A DNA stretch of 64,000 bases from Rhizomucor pusillus (lineage: Eukaryota > Mucoromycota > Mucoromycetes > Mucorales > Lichtheimiaceae). Within the stretch, counting starts at the first letter, position 1; each line of letters opens with the position of its first letter. This document shows positions 23,690-34,826 of the stretch, in pieces. The notes beneath the pieces are model-generated. The model was given only the letters and a program-made list of their open reading frames with translations, was not told the origin of the DNA and did not search any database. The stretch spans positions 1 to 64,000 of the forward strand of contig FWWN02000382.1 in the NCBI GenBank assembly GCA_900175165.2, read 5' to 3'. The position numbers and the translations under genes are program-made.

Positions 23690-24222
23690 GGTCGCTTGTT
23701 GGAAACAGAATGCGTTTGTTGTTCAAGCAGGAAAGTGCGATCTGGCCCAGTTATTATACATTATAGATGGGCTTGTGTAACGTCTCGCGTGGCACCGAAG
23801 ACATCCATGCATAGAGCGTGGAAAAATAGAACGTGGAAAAAAGATTCGTAGCCAAAAACCTGTCAACACTATCTGTCGCAGATACGTTGATACTTGGAAA
23901 GATGCGAGATTTTATGTACCTGGATGGGGTTTGTAGCGACTATAGCTATCCGCTAAGCATACAGCACCCTGCCGTTCCCAACCCGAATTACGCATGAAGG
24001 CACCCCGATGTATACCATATTTACATCAGCTATAGACTTAATTACGAGTTTTGCATGACTAACTTGGCTGATAAAGAGATGATAAAATGATGAAAGACTA
24101 TTGAACTTACATAGCATGTCATTGCGCCGCCATCTTCCAAGCGGGATTTACAACGGTAGCAGCACCTGACATTCCGACCAAATTTTGTACCTGGGCTTTT
24201 CACGCTGCAAAACTGGGGAAAC
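23690..24222. other. Divergent intergenic region, class V PLP gene / ArgRS
   Basis: 533 bp between divergent starts; presumed promoters. A short direct repeat of CGTGGAAAAA occurs near 23818 and 23831. Nothing else seen. Confidence 0.45.
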
Positions 24223-26114
24223 ATGGGTGGAGGAGCAGGGGCTGCCCAGTTATTTCGCAAATCCATTGCGAATCAAGTGTCCCGCGTAACTTGCTGTACA
24301 GAATCTCATGCATTATCGTTCTTGTCAACACCAAAGCCAACTGCATCACGCCAGTTCAGCCTGCCGCTACCGAAACTCGTACCCAATCTTCAATCCGATC
24401 AATGGGAAACCATAGCAAAAACGGTAATAGACTTTGACACGTACCATAGTGCAAAACCATTCCTGACAAATATGGTATCTTCAGTTGAAGCCAAACGATT
24501 ATATTCGAAACATAAGCCTGCAGGGACCCTTTTTGCAGTTTGACGTCCAATCTACCGCATATATTCGAGAAACTCTTAACGACGTTTACGGGCGCGGCAA
24601 GGACTATGGAAAGCAACGACAGATTGATAAGCAACAAACAGTTCTTATTGATTACAGCTCTCCAAACATTGCAAAACCGTTCCACGCCGGGCACCTGCGC
24701 AGCACTATTCTCGGCAATTTTGTCAAGCGTATCCATGAAGCCATGGGCTACCGAGCTGTTGGCATCAATTATCTAGGTGATTGGGGTAAACAGTACGGTT
24801 TACTCGCAGTCGGGTTTGAAAAGTACGGCAATCAGCAGCAACTTGAACAAGATCCTATCCATCATCTGTATCAAGTCTATGTGCGCGTCAATCAAGATAG
24901 TGATCCTGAAACCGATCGTTTGGCTAACGAGTATTTCAAACGAATGGAGCAAGGAGATAAGAACGTGTTGGAGCAATGGAAACGCTTCAGAGATCTCAGT
25001 ATAAAGTCGTACGCATCTGTATATCGTCGTCTTGGGATTACATTTGAACGTTATTCTGGAGAGTCAGAAACAGAGCCGTACATCCAACCAGTCTATGATC
25101 TGCTGCAAAAACACAAACTTGTAAATATTGAAAAGGACGGCGCATGGACCATAGATTTGTCAGACTACGGATTGGGTACCGCCGTTGTTCGTCGCGGTGA
25201 TGGTACCAGTTTATACCTTACACGAGATCTGGCAAGCTTGCTTTTGCGCCAAGAACAGTATCAACTGCAGAAATCCGTTTACGTGGTCGGCACAGAGCAA
25301 TCATTATACCTACAGCAGCTCTTCAAGATCGCAGAGCTTATATTTCCACAGCAGCAGAGTTTGCAGCACGCTGGTTTCGGTCGTGTCCAAGGCATGTCAA
25401 CGCGCAAAGGAACTGTGGTGTTCTTGCAGGAAATCCTGGATACTGCAAAGGAGAAAATGCTCGAAAATATGAGACAGGGACACCAAAAATTTGAAGAACT
25501 GCGAGAGCAAGGAATCGTTGATGATCAAGGACATTTGTTGTTAGGAGACGATGCTGTAAATTACGTTGCCGACCAGCTGGGCATGTCTGCAGTCTTGATA
25601 CAAGATATGGTTGCGAAGAGAGTAAAGAATTACACATTCTCGTATGATCGGATGACGGCTGCGAGAGGATACACCGGTGTCTTTCTACAGTTTACACACG
25701 CTCGAATGTGCGGGTAAGCAAAGCAGTAAATGCATCTAATAGATGGGAATCAAGCTATGCTCACAGGATTTCTATTGTTTTTTCTTATTCAGCATTGAGC
25801 GACATGCGGAAGTGACGATAACACCAGATTGTGATGCAGAGTTGCTTCGAGAAAAGGAGGCATTTGAGCTTGCTTTGACCATTTCCCAATATCCCGATGT
25901 CGTTGAAGCCTCATACAATGCGATGGAACCCTGCACAATTGTTCAATATCTTTTCAAACTGGCGCACACAGCAGGTCAAGCTATGGCCACGCTTAGAGTC
26001 AAGGGCGTAGATCCTGAACTGGCAAAAGCAAGAATGCTTCTATTCTGGACAGCAAAAACGACTTTGGCAAACGGACTCGAGCTGCTGGGTATCCGTCCGT
26101 TGGAACGCATGTAG
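24223..26114 (+). CDS. Arginyl-tRNA synthetase
   Basis: Class I aminoacyl-tRNA synthetase charging tRNA-Arg. Three exons (24223-24423, 24485-25713, 25793-26114) give 583 aa. Seen in order: the N-terminal additional domain ending GPFLQFDV; the HIGH-type signature SSPNIAKPFHAGHLRSTI; NYLGDWGKQYGLLAVGFEKYG; GDGTSLYLTRDLASLL; the MSTRKGTVVFL loop that takes the place of KMSKS in this subgroup; and the anticodon-binding helical domain with the conserved C-terminus LELLGIRPLERM. Start ATG 24223 opens a short N-terminus (MGGGAGAAQLFRKSI) with some basic residues, so a mitochondrial form cannot be excluded. Its stop lies 50 bp from the stop of the convergent JMJD6-like gene. Confidence 0.93.
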
Positions 26115-26164
26115 AATATATACGACATTTCCTTTTCTCTGTACATAAATCCAGTCTCCGTTTT

Positions 26165-27698
26165 CTATTTATTCGTTAACGCTTGTTCCCTAAGCTTTCT
26201 CTTACGACTTCTCTTGCACTTGTGGCACATGCAAGTCCCGTCGCTTAGATCAGATTCAGACTCGGTGGAGCTTACGACAACTTTGGTGCCTCGCTGCCCG
26301 GCACCGTCTTCGCTCCCGCTGCTACTGCTACTGCTGCTACTAGTGCTACTGCTGGAGGAGGAGTCGCTGCTGCTTGGTGGTATACGTGGGACATATTGCA
26401 ACGAGTCGAGTTTAGCAGCAACCTCGGCATACTGTTCGGGTTGCTTTTCAGCGAGTTTCTTGATTTCACGATACAACTTGGCGCCCAGCTTCGGCCGACT
26501 ATGCCGCGTGTTGAGATAAACATATTCAGCATTGGTAGGCGAGCAAAAGTTTTGTGTAACGGCATACGTCATATCCAAATTCATCACGACATGTGCCCAG
26601 CCTCCAGGTACAAAGATCGTTTCTCCAGGACGTTGCAAAACCTGGACCATGCCCAGTTTTTCACCCAGAGTTTTTGGATCATTGGGGTCATCTCGTTTCA
26701 AGAACTTAGGAAACACGATACTGAACCAGGATACTGCTTCCCTGTCATATGGTTTCATTGGAGGATCGATGATAATTTTCGGTGTCCCCGGTGGAAACAT
26801 GCACCAGCGCTTGTGTCCTTTAAGCAATGCGTTCCACGCTGATGTTCCCAATGGATCCGTGTGAATGCTACATGCTATTGCTTTAACCACAGGTGTTCAT
26901 CTTGAGCCATATCCATACTGCTTACCCTGTACCGCTTCTCGCTCCGCCAATAACTAACCATCGGTACGGAGGTCGGCGCCGTTCACCAGTCAATCTAAAA
27001 AGATCATCCGAGAAATATTCAGGAACATCGTAATCTGCAAGCAATGTATTAGGTTGATCCGTCTGCTTGTATCCTTTTGCTCGACGCCGGCGATCCTTGT
27101 AAAATCCACTGTCGAAAATGTAGAGGGGCGAATCATCCCGTCGTCCGTCATGCTCAGTATAGTACAGAAAATGCTTCATCTTTATATATACATTGTTCTC
27201 ATCATCGTCTTCTCCACACTTGAACAGGTGCGAGCCATATCTTTCTCGAAAAAACTACGTCGCTCGGTTAGCAGTAAGCTCCATATAAATTGATTCCATG
27301 TACGTACTTGGTCATTCCAATAAGCATTTGCTCGCCAGTTATCGGTCGCATGCGTAATAACAACTGGCAAGTTCTTTGCCTCGTACTTCTCTATAAACTC
27401 GGACTTTGGCATTCGACGGTAGTCGATTCTCGGGACACGATCCACACTCGGATCTATCCAGTAGTCCTGATTGCAAAACTTCCATTTACTCCACGCAAAC
27501 AGATCGAGTTCTGATGCAAAGCTTGTTGATTAGATCTAAAGAAAGAACCTGGAAACTAGCCTTGTCCTTACCTGATCGAGCCTTCCCCTTGATCTTGCTG
27601 ATCTTGCGCTCGTAACGACTTGACTTAGACTCTTTATAGGTTTCACTGCGAGACCTTTTTCTGGAAGAAGTGGAGGAGCGTTCGGTTTTGGAAGGCAT
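26165..27698 (-). CDS. JMJD6-like JmjC-domain 2-oxoglutarate oxygenase
   Basis: Nuclear Fe(II)/2-oxoglutarate oxygenase; animal JMJD6 hydroxylates lysines in splicing factors and has been reported as an arginine demethylase. The N-terminus (MPSKTERSSTSSRKRSRSE) is basic and Ser-rich. Core motifs in order: MKHFLYYTEHDGRRDDSPLY, FDSGFYKD, RRPPYRWLVIGGARSGTG, then the iron-binding HTDPLGTSAWN (His and Asp ligands) and PGGWAHVVMNLD (second His), then TQNFCSPTN. A long Ser tract and acidic stretch follow, then a Cys/Lys-rich end (CMCHKCKRSRKRKLR). The motif order, the RSGTGIHTDPLGTSAWNAL context and the C-terminal poly-Ser tract all parallel human JMJD6. Five or so exons; the iron-site exon begins at about 26868 after a GTAAGC...GTAG intron. 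Confidence 0.92.
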
Positions 27699-29376
27699 GC
27701 CCAGATAGAAGAATATAAAAAAGGAGAAGAGAAAGAAGGAAAGAGAAAGGGGGCGGGGAAAGTCGGTCGGACGAACCAAGTTTGTGTGCTTGGCGAGGCC
27801 GAAATCTGCATCTTGAATCTCGGTTGGCTTTGTCTTGGGTCAATTCCCCGCATGAACTGCAACGCTGCATTGTAAGGAAGCGTTTCCAAAAATGCTCTAC
27901 TTTTTGACTTCTAAAACTTTTTAACTTCCATCAATACCCAATCATATAAGAAAGTGTAGATATAAATTAATATTATTGCTGAACAAGGAATATATAACAA
28001 TCATTCCCTACCACGGCTATTGAAGTAAGAGATTATGAATGAATGAAAAAAAAATTGAACCGTATCTATAAAGTGAATAATTGGGACATTCATAGACGTC
28101 CTTTGAATCCACTCAGGCTGAGATCAGAGTCCATGTAAATAGCTCTACTTTGTACGCGAAGCGATTATACAGCAGCTGCGAAAATTTGGATTATGTAGAT
28201 ACGGCTAGAGACGTGTGAAATCTAAAGTCACTCACAGCAATACCGTCTTCATTAAACGATTTCGTCACCTCAAAAAAGAAAACTTCCCAACTTATATACG
28301 CTACTCTTAGCGTTGAAACATTTTTATGGACGTATGATAGCAGATAATTAGAACATTCGCGGTTTAGAAAGATGTTTACGATCATTTGACAAGCCAGGCG
28401 CTTTTAACCATCCAGGACTCAATTCTAAATCAACTAAATTATCTCTGCTTGAATAGCATATCAATTCATACGATCCATTGCAACCGTGGGACATACACCA
28501 AAATGCTAAATCTTAGGCTAGGAAGTAGTGCCGTTTGCAAGCAAACGAAAATGGATATACAAGCCGACAAACTTAAACCAGCCAGTTCATTCACCAAATA
28601 TTCTAATGCGTGATCCTTAGATTGAGCTACACGTGCATGCACATAAGCTCCAGACTCTAAAATGAGTGTGCTACAGATCTCGAAATAAAAGAGTGATAGT
28701 ACAACAAACCACAAGTAATTAGCCGCAATGCATACACACAGTAGACCGAGGAAGAAATAGAAAAAAGGAAGGAAGATAGAGATCAATCTTTCAGCAGCAT
28801 GCAAAGTGTATGTTTCATCTTGGTGCAACGTTTGGAAATCAATACATACAGCTGTATTCCAGACCATCCGGTCACCGAGCGCACCGATGATCGAAACTTA
28901 GAAACAGGTGGAGGAACGTGTACCACCATCCCCTTCACCTGTATTTGCACAACCCGCGTTAAAGGCTATCGTTGTCTAGTGCTCCCTACACAAATGAATA
29001 TCACCGGAACAATTTTTCAATGTACTCTGCCACGATAATGGAGACATGTTTGATAAGTATCCACATCAAATCGTCAAATATCTGTGACGATATGGATAAG
29101 TTCATCCAAGGTAGCACCGTTGTTGTGTACATATCTTGAACAAACCATTGCAAAAACATGATCTTTCTATTGGAAGCTGTACAATAAATCTCTCGATTTC
29201 CAAAATTTTGATAAACAGAAAATCCGGGCCCTGCGCGTCTTTGCCAAACACAAACAAAAAAGAGGAAAAACAAAAAAAGAGTGTGCATATATATAAAGAG
29301 CTAATGTGTCTCCAACTGTGTCCGAGCGATCTAATCCTTTCGACTTCATACATCTTTATTTCTATGCAAAGAAAAC
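27699..29376. other. Gene-poor region upstream of the amino-acid transporter
   Basis: 1.7 kb between divergent genes. A purine-rich block (27720-27760) probably belongs to the JMJD6-like gene leader. A 133-codon minus-strand frame at 28466-28867 is hydrophobic because the plus strand is purine-rich there; no family match, so it is not called a gene. Nothing else recognised. Confidence 0.4.
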
Positions 29377-31321
29377 ATGCGGATTCCTAGGCAGCCTTTG
29401 CATCGGACACTTTCTGATTCTCATCCATTGTATTTTGACTCGAGCAGTAGCAGTATCCACAGCACGGCGAGCTCGAGCAGCACCATATCAAGTAATTTTT
29501 ACACTCCCACTAGCACAGTGCGAAGATATGGCAGTACCTCTGTGGATTTGAGCAAGGCCAAGGCTACTCTGGATGCATTGCGCGCCAGCCGTCCCGGATA
29601 CGGCACGACATCGCATGCTGGATCAACTGTCAACTTTGTAAACGCAATGATGGGTTCTGGTATCATCGGTCTGCCGCTGGCGCTTAGTCTATGTGGGTTC
29701 TGGACCGGTTTAGTGTGCTCAATAGTTATCGCCAGCCTTACCTGCATGGCCCTGCACATGTTGGTCCTCACAGGCATCCGTACAGGCCAGTATTCGATCG
29801 TTGACTTATGCCGCACTTGTTTCTTTGGGAATGTCGGTGCAAAGGTTGCTACTTTGGTGTTGCTTTTTCACACGGCTGCCACTGCAGTGTCCTATTTTAT
29901 ACGTAAGCATGGAACGGAGGATGTGCCGGTGGTACGGCATGTTTAATTAACAAGAAGCATTACCTTTTCTTTTTCATTGGATACAGTTATCGGCGACACT
30001 CTCCCTCCATTGCTAAGTCGCGCATTTCCGGATATACCGCATATCAATGACCGGACGCCGCTGATTATCGCATTCGGGGCCTTGGTGGTAAGTCCTTTTA
30101 GTTGCAGACTGGATAAACAGTGCATACATAATTGAAAGACCGTTTCCACTGACCAAGGATCTGTTTACTACTTCGCTTTGGCCATTTTTTGGGTTTGTTT
30201 TGTTTTCCCAAATAGTGTCTGCCTCTCACGTTACCGCGATCCATGGCTCCTCTTGCAAAATGGTCAGCGCGGTGTCATGCTCCTTCCCATTGTAATCATT
30301 GGTGTGCTGATACGTATGCCAGCTTATGCCCCGGAGAAGCTGAGCTTCAGCTGGCTGAATCCATCACCTGAGCAAGCGTTTCGAGGCATTGCTATCTTGA
30401 GCCTGTCGTTTGGCTGTTCGCAAAACGTGTTTGGTATCTATCTTTCTCACAGAGACCAGCGTCCATCGCAATTTTTGCTTGCAAATCAATCGGCAGTCTT
30501 CCTGAGTTTCCTTATCAACATGACATTTGCGGTGCTAGGCTACATGTGCTTTGGTGACGATGTACAACCTAACGCATTGCTCAATTTTCCTCAGGATGAT
30601 ACAGTAATTAACCTTGTTCGAGTGGCATTAAGTATGTTCATGGTCATGACTATACCGTAAGTCTTTTCATTCTTGCTGGATGATACATAATCGTATTGTC
30701 ATTCTATTTTTTTTCCTTGATTACTAATTGAGGTATATGTGTGGACATGACTATTCTTTATTTACAGCCCGTGTATGTATCCTTGCCGCGAAGCATTTCA
30801 AGGACTTTTGAACATGACAAAACATGGACGAATACCTAGCGATGTTGAGCATTACTCTAGCACATTGATTGTTTATGCAGTAGTAATATACTACGGTGCA
30901 ACAATTCAGCAGCTGGGCAAGGTGTTCACCGTTCTGGGTGGTTTCTCAACAACCGCAATTGGTAAGATAATACTCATTACAAGCATTATTTCTGAACCCT
31001 CTGTGCTGCGTGATCCTTTGATTCTAATGCTTGGGAATATTGCTGTCAGGTCTGATGCTCCCGGCAACAGCTTATCTTGTAACGTTCCTGCCAGGCCTGA
31101 TCAAGGCGGCAAATGAGGACCCAACCTATGAAGAAAGCGACTCGGCAAGAACCTTTGTGCCTCCGCCCTCCGTTGAAACTTGCTGTCCCTTGCAACTTTT
31201 GGAAATGCGACAGGAAGAGGAAGAAGTAGTAGGCTCATGGAATCTCATTGCTGTTGCAACTACTCTTGTTTTCATTAGCTGTCCCATCATGTATTTTTCT
31301 ATAGCAGATGCGTTTGCATGA
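29377..31321 (+). CDS. AVT/SLC38-type amino-acid transporter, apparent frameshift in exon 3
   Basis: Multipass amino-acid/auxin permease family protein, probably vacuolar or plasma-membrane. Exons 29377-29902, 29987-30087, 30216-30656, 30768-30961 and 31050-31321. A Ser-rich cytosolic N-terminus (about 85 aa) precedes the family signature GSTVNFVNAMMGSGIIGLPLAL; later come RTPLIIAFGALVV, CLPLTLPRSMAPLAKWSA, SLSFGCSQNVFGIY, MTFAVLGYMCFGDD and a last helix ending in FSIADAFA. About 510 aa. Exon lengths sum to 1534, one more than a multiple of three: the first 45 nt or so of exon 3 continue correctly from exon 2, but the rest of the exon is in another frame. The shift lies between about 30258 and 30275. 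Either one base is extra (or two missing) in the sequence or the copy is broken. Confidence 0.85.
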
Positions 31322-32368
31322 CTTTGCATATTTCTTATCTACAAAATATTAAATGCCTCGCTCAAAAATTGCGCAAAGGATACATCACACAAAGTGTTTT
31401 ATTTCAGTAGGAAGTGTGATTAAGATTCATCTGTTCCTCACAAGTGCGGAAAACTACTCAATGATATTTATGATCATGATCAAAGTCTAGAATCAAGTCG
31501 ACGCGTGGTGCTCGCGGCGTATGGATAATTGTGCCTTGCAGCACTTTGATAACGTTTGCTCTGTTATTTCATATAGATCGGACAAAATGCGTATCCTGTG
31601 ATCCTCTTATTTTGTCCATGGGATATGGGACAAGCCAGGGACGCTGGATACTATTGCCTTGGAAGGTCGATGTCACAGGAACAGAATGTCGAGGATCGAC
31701 ATGAAACGGATACATACATACATACATACATACATACATACATACATACATACATACGTACTTTGATGATGCCACTGGTCCTCAAAGGAAAGCATGTATC
31801 AATCTTTACCTTCGGAGGAGGCCGGTGCTCTCGGCCGAGTTGAGAAACGGAACGTTCATTCTTTTCAAAACTTCCAACTGTTCTAGTTGTTGCCTTATAT
31901 TTTGGATGGGCAGCACAAATGTGAGCCACAGTCTAGTGCATGACATACAACAGCAGTGTGATTAGGCTATGGAGAAAACCAGCATGGAAAAGCTTATTGA
32001 AGACCTGGATTCACGCGAGCTGGAAAAGCAAGGGCCATTCTCACGGAGTGACGTATGTTGCCATATCCGACTCGTGATCCGCAGACCTGATGTTTGTCTT
32101 TTGGACGGATATTCAGTCAGCTATAAAAAGCGTTGCAGCAGTGCATCATCCTTTCGCGACGCTCCCCTGGAAGAGCAAGGAGAGAGACGATACAAAGAAA
32201 CGAAAAAGGTGTAAAATAGGGAGGAGACCCTTGTGTGGGCAAACCCGGACACAAAAATCCGCGCGCGCAGCAGTTTGTGTGAGGACGAAATCCTTATTTG
32301 CTTCTTCTGTTGCTTCTTCGTTATTTCCAACCCCCCTTTTTCTTTCCCTTCTCCCTCATCTCTCGCTA
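31322..32368. other. Intergenic region with TACA microsatellite
   Basis: Promoter side of the RNA-binding-protein gene. Holds the tetranucleotide repeat at 31711-31757 and a C/T-rich leader (32290-32365). A small frame at 31969-32214 begins MEKTSMEKLIEDLDSRELEKQ, which reads coding-like for about 25 residues, but it has no recognisable continuation. Confidence 0.4.
31711..31757. repeat. (TACA)n microsatellite
   Basis: About 11.5 uninterrupted units of TACA. Confidence 0.95.
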
Positions 32369-33850
32369 ATGTCGTCTGTCACTTCGCTGCCGCCTCCACC
32401 TCCAACGTTACAGTCGTCAAACGTATACAACACTCTTTTGAACAACAACGAGCTGTATAACAACGCCAACAACGGAGGCGAAGAAATATCCACGATTTTT
32501 GTGGTTGGCTTTCCTGACGATATGCAAGAACGCGAGTTCCAAAACATGTTTATCTTTTCGCCAGGTTTTGAAGCTGCAACCTTGAAGATACCAAGCAAGG
32601 ATGCCGAGGATGATGCAACTTCAAATTCCAATGGCAATAACAGCGCACGCAGACAGATCGTAAGTCGTATCATGATATTTTCGGGGCGCGCACACACACA
32701 CGCTCACAGGTCGCCATCCACTCAAACAGATTGGCTTTGCGAAATTCCGCACTCGTCACGAGGCACTTGAGGCTAAGGATATTCTCAGTGGACGCAAAGT
32801 GGATGCCGAGAAGGGATCAGTGCTAAAAGCAGAGATGGCAAAGAAGAACTTGCATACGAAACGAGGCTTATCTAGCGACCAGACACAAAAGCAGCAGCCG
32901 AAAAGGTTTCCACAGCCCACACAGTCTGCATTCGAAGCATTTTACTCGGTGCCGTACAACAGCAGCAATGACATGGATCTATATGCGTCGACAGACTACT
33001 TCATGCCGAATGGCCCGCTCAGTCCTCCGCCGTTCAGCGACCCTGTCTTTGCTCCGCGTCCGTCACTCGAGGGTCGTGCAGGGTCCATGGGCGATATCAG
33101 GTTTGCAAACAATTACTACCCTCGTTACTCGAGCAAGAGCATTCTCGAATTGGACAATGCAGATCTCTTATCAAAATCGACCCCTTCTCCTCTATTCACA
33201 CCACCAAATAATAGCAGTAACAGCGCCGCCAATGGCCTCAGCAGCGTGTTGGAGGAAGCATACGGTACGCAGCCATCGCCTCCTCTGCCAAAGCATTCCT
33301 TGTCAACATCGTCGTTGCAACACCAGGACCTGACTTCTATTAATGCACGGCTCGGTGGATTGTCGATCAATACGTCAGCACCTGCAGGGAATAACGGGCT
33401 CCCTTCGCCTCCAGGAATGACTTCTCCAACAGCCTATCGAAGCTTATTTGGAACGCTGGCAAACAACAGTAACATGAATGATCAAAGCAACCCTCCTTGC
33501 AACACGTTATATGTTGGCAATCTACCACCTAACACTCAGGAAGAGGAGCTCCGTGCAATGTTCTCCCGGTGTGTGGGGTATAAGCGCTTGTCCCTGCGGA
33601 GTAAGGTAAACGGGCCCATGTGCTTTGTCGAATTTGAGGACGTCGCTTGTGCGACTCAAGCACTAGCCGAGCTTAACGGAAGCCCTTTGAGTAACTCTGT
33701 GAAGGGAGGCATCCGGCTATCTTTTAGCAAGAACCCACTGGTAAGCTTTGATAACCCATTAAATGGATAAGATACACCGTAATTAACCATGAACGCTTGA
33801 AATAGGGTGTGCGTCAGAACAGCATTACATCTGCTAACTTTGGTTTCTAA
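32369..33850 (+). CDS. Whi3/Scw1-like RRM RNA-binding protein
   Basis: Three exons (32369-32659, 32730-33740, 33806-33850) give 448 aa. A first, divergent RRM spans residues about 40-130 ([21 protein letters not shown] ... [19 protein letters not shown]). A long low-complexity Ser/Asn/Pro linker follows. The C-terminal RRM is canonical: [20 protein letters not shown] (RNP2), [19 protein letters not shown] (RNP1 region), and the conserved end [16 protein letters not shown]. This is the layout of yeast Whi3/Whi4 and S. pombe Scw1, mRNA-binding regulators of cell size, polarity and cell wall integrity. The long C/T-rich 5' leader (about 32290-32368) suggests post-transcriptional control. Confidence 0.88.
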
Positions 33851-34029
33851 ACAAAACCCGATACTCTTCGCTTTTACACATACAAACACACGCAGCACAA
33901 CATATACTTGACAGTTTCTCTTTTTAACCTCATCAGTTTAAATGATCAACCTCATTTCCCATTGCACCGCAAAAGAAACCAAACAAACTTCATACAACGA
34001 GCATGTACACTTGCCATCCTTTACTATAT

Positions 34030-34035
<6 letters not shown>

Positions 34036-34060
<25 letters not shown>
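34036..34060. repeat. (CT)n microsatellite, about 12 units
   Basis: Pure CT dinucleotide tract in the intergenic region upstream of INO1. Confidence 0.95.
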
Positions 34061-34160
34061 TTCCCTCTGACTCTTTTCTCACACGCACACACATTCAAAC
34101 ACACAGACATTTACTCTTCTCTTTTCCTTTTTGCTTTCTATTGTCTCATGCATATTATCT

Positions 34161-34180
34161 TCTCTCTCTCTCTCTCTCTC
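34161..34180. repeat. (TC)10 microsatellite
   Basis: Second pure pyrimidine dinucleotide tract, 100 bp from the first. Confidence 0.95.
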
Positions 34181-34826
34181 TTCTTGATCCTACTATATAT
34201 AAATATATATTATTAGCGTTATCATTGGAGTTCCACACAACATATTCAACGCTTTTTTCGCTTGGTGAATGATTACGGTTTAAAAGTTCTGCCAAGGCTT
34301 CCGAGGGGCCAAAACTGCAAACTCAGTTTTCGTATGCTTAACAATAGGCAATCTCCATTCTCGAAGGTGTAAGTTTGATATACATCAAATTCCGGATCTT
34401 GCAGTTTGGAAAGCAAATCATCCACGATTGATATGTCTATTTCTCTCTCCAACCTGTCATCGCAAAAGTTACATTTTTGGACGCAGATTCTGGACGGATG
34501 AACAATTCATCCATCGCCGAATTTTCTTATTGCCCGCTGCTTCAAGCCACTTGTCGCAGGTAATATAATGGGGTTTCCTAACCCCAAGGTGATGGCTTCC
34601 TTCATTTTCCATCTTATTCTTGAGGCGCGAAATCTAAGCTCGCACCTCATTTATATTACAAAACGGTAAGATTTTGGGAAGCCCATCCGTTTATTTACAA
34701 TTCCGTTGCATAATCTCACGCCTCTAAACAATTAGTTCGCGAATCTCTTGTCTTCGCATCACAATCCCTACAGAGGCTACAAGCGTTGCAGTGACAGACC
34801 CAAAATAGACAATTAAGATTGATACA

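Larger units (their letters stand above)
33851..34826. other. Intergenic region with two CT microsatellites
   Basis: 976 bp between the RNA-binding-protein stop and the INO1 start; 3' UTR of the first and promoter of the second. It holds (CT)n tracts at 34036-34060 and 34161-34180. No yeast-type inositol-responsive element was identified with confidence. Confidence 0.5.

Noticed and set aside
28466..28867. 133-codon hydrophobic frame on the minus strand
   Set aside because: Its hydrophobicity follows from a purine-rich plus strand. No splice context, family resemblance or neighbouring exons support it.
31569..31929. Frames encoding MYVC repeats
   Set aside because: Translation of the TACA microsatellite; not a gene.
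34000..34216. Leu/Ser-rich frames downstream of the Whi3-like gene
   Set aside because: They translate CT microsatellites and low-complexity 3' UTR.
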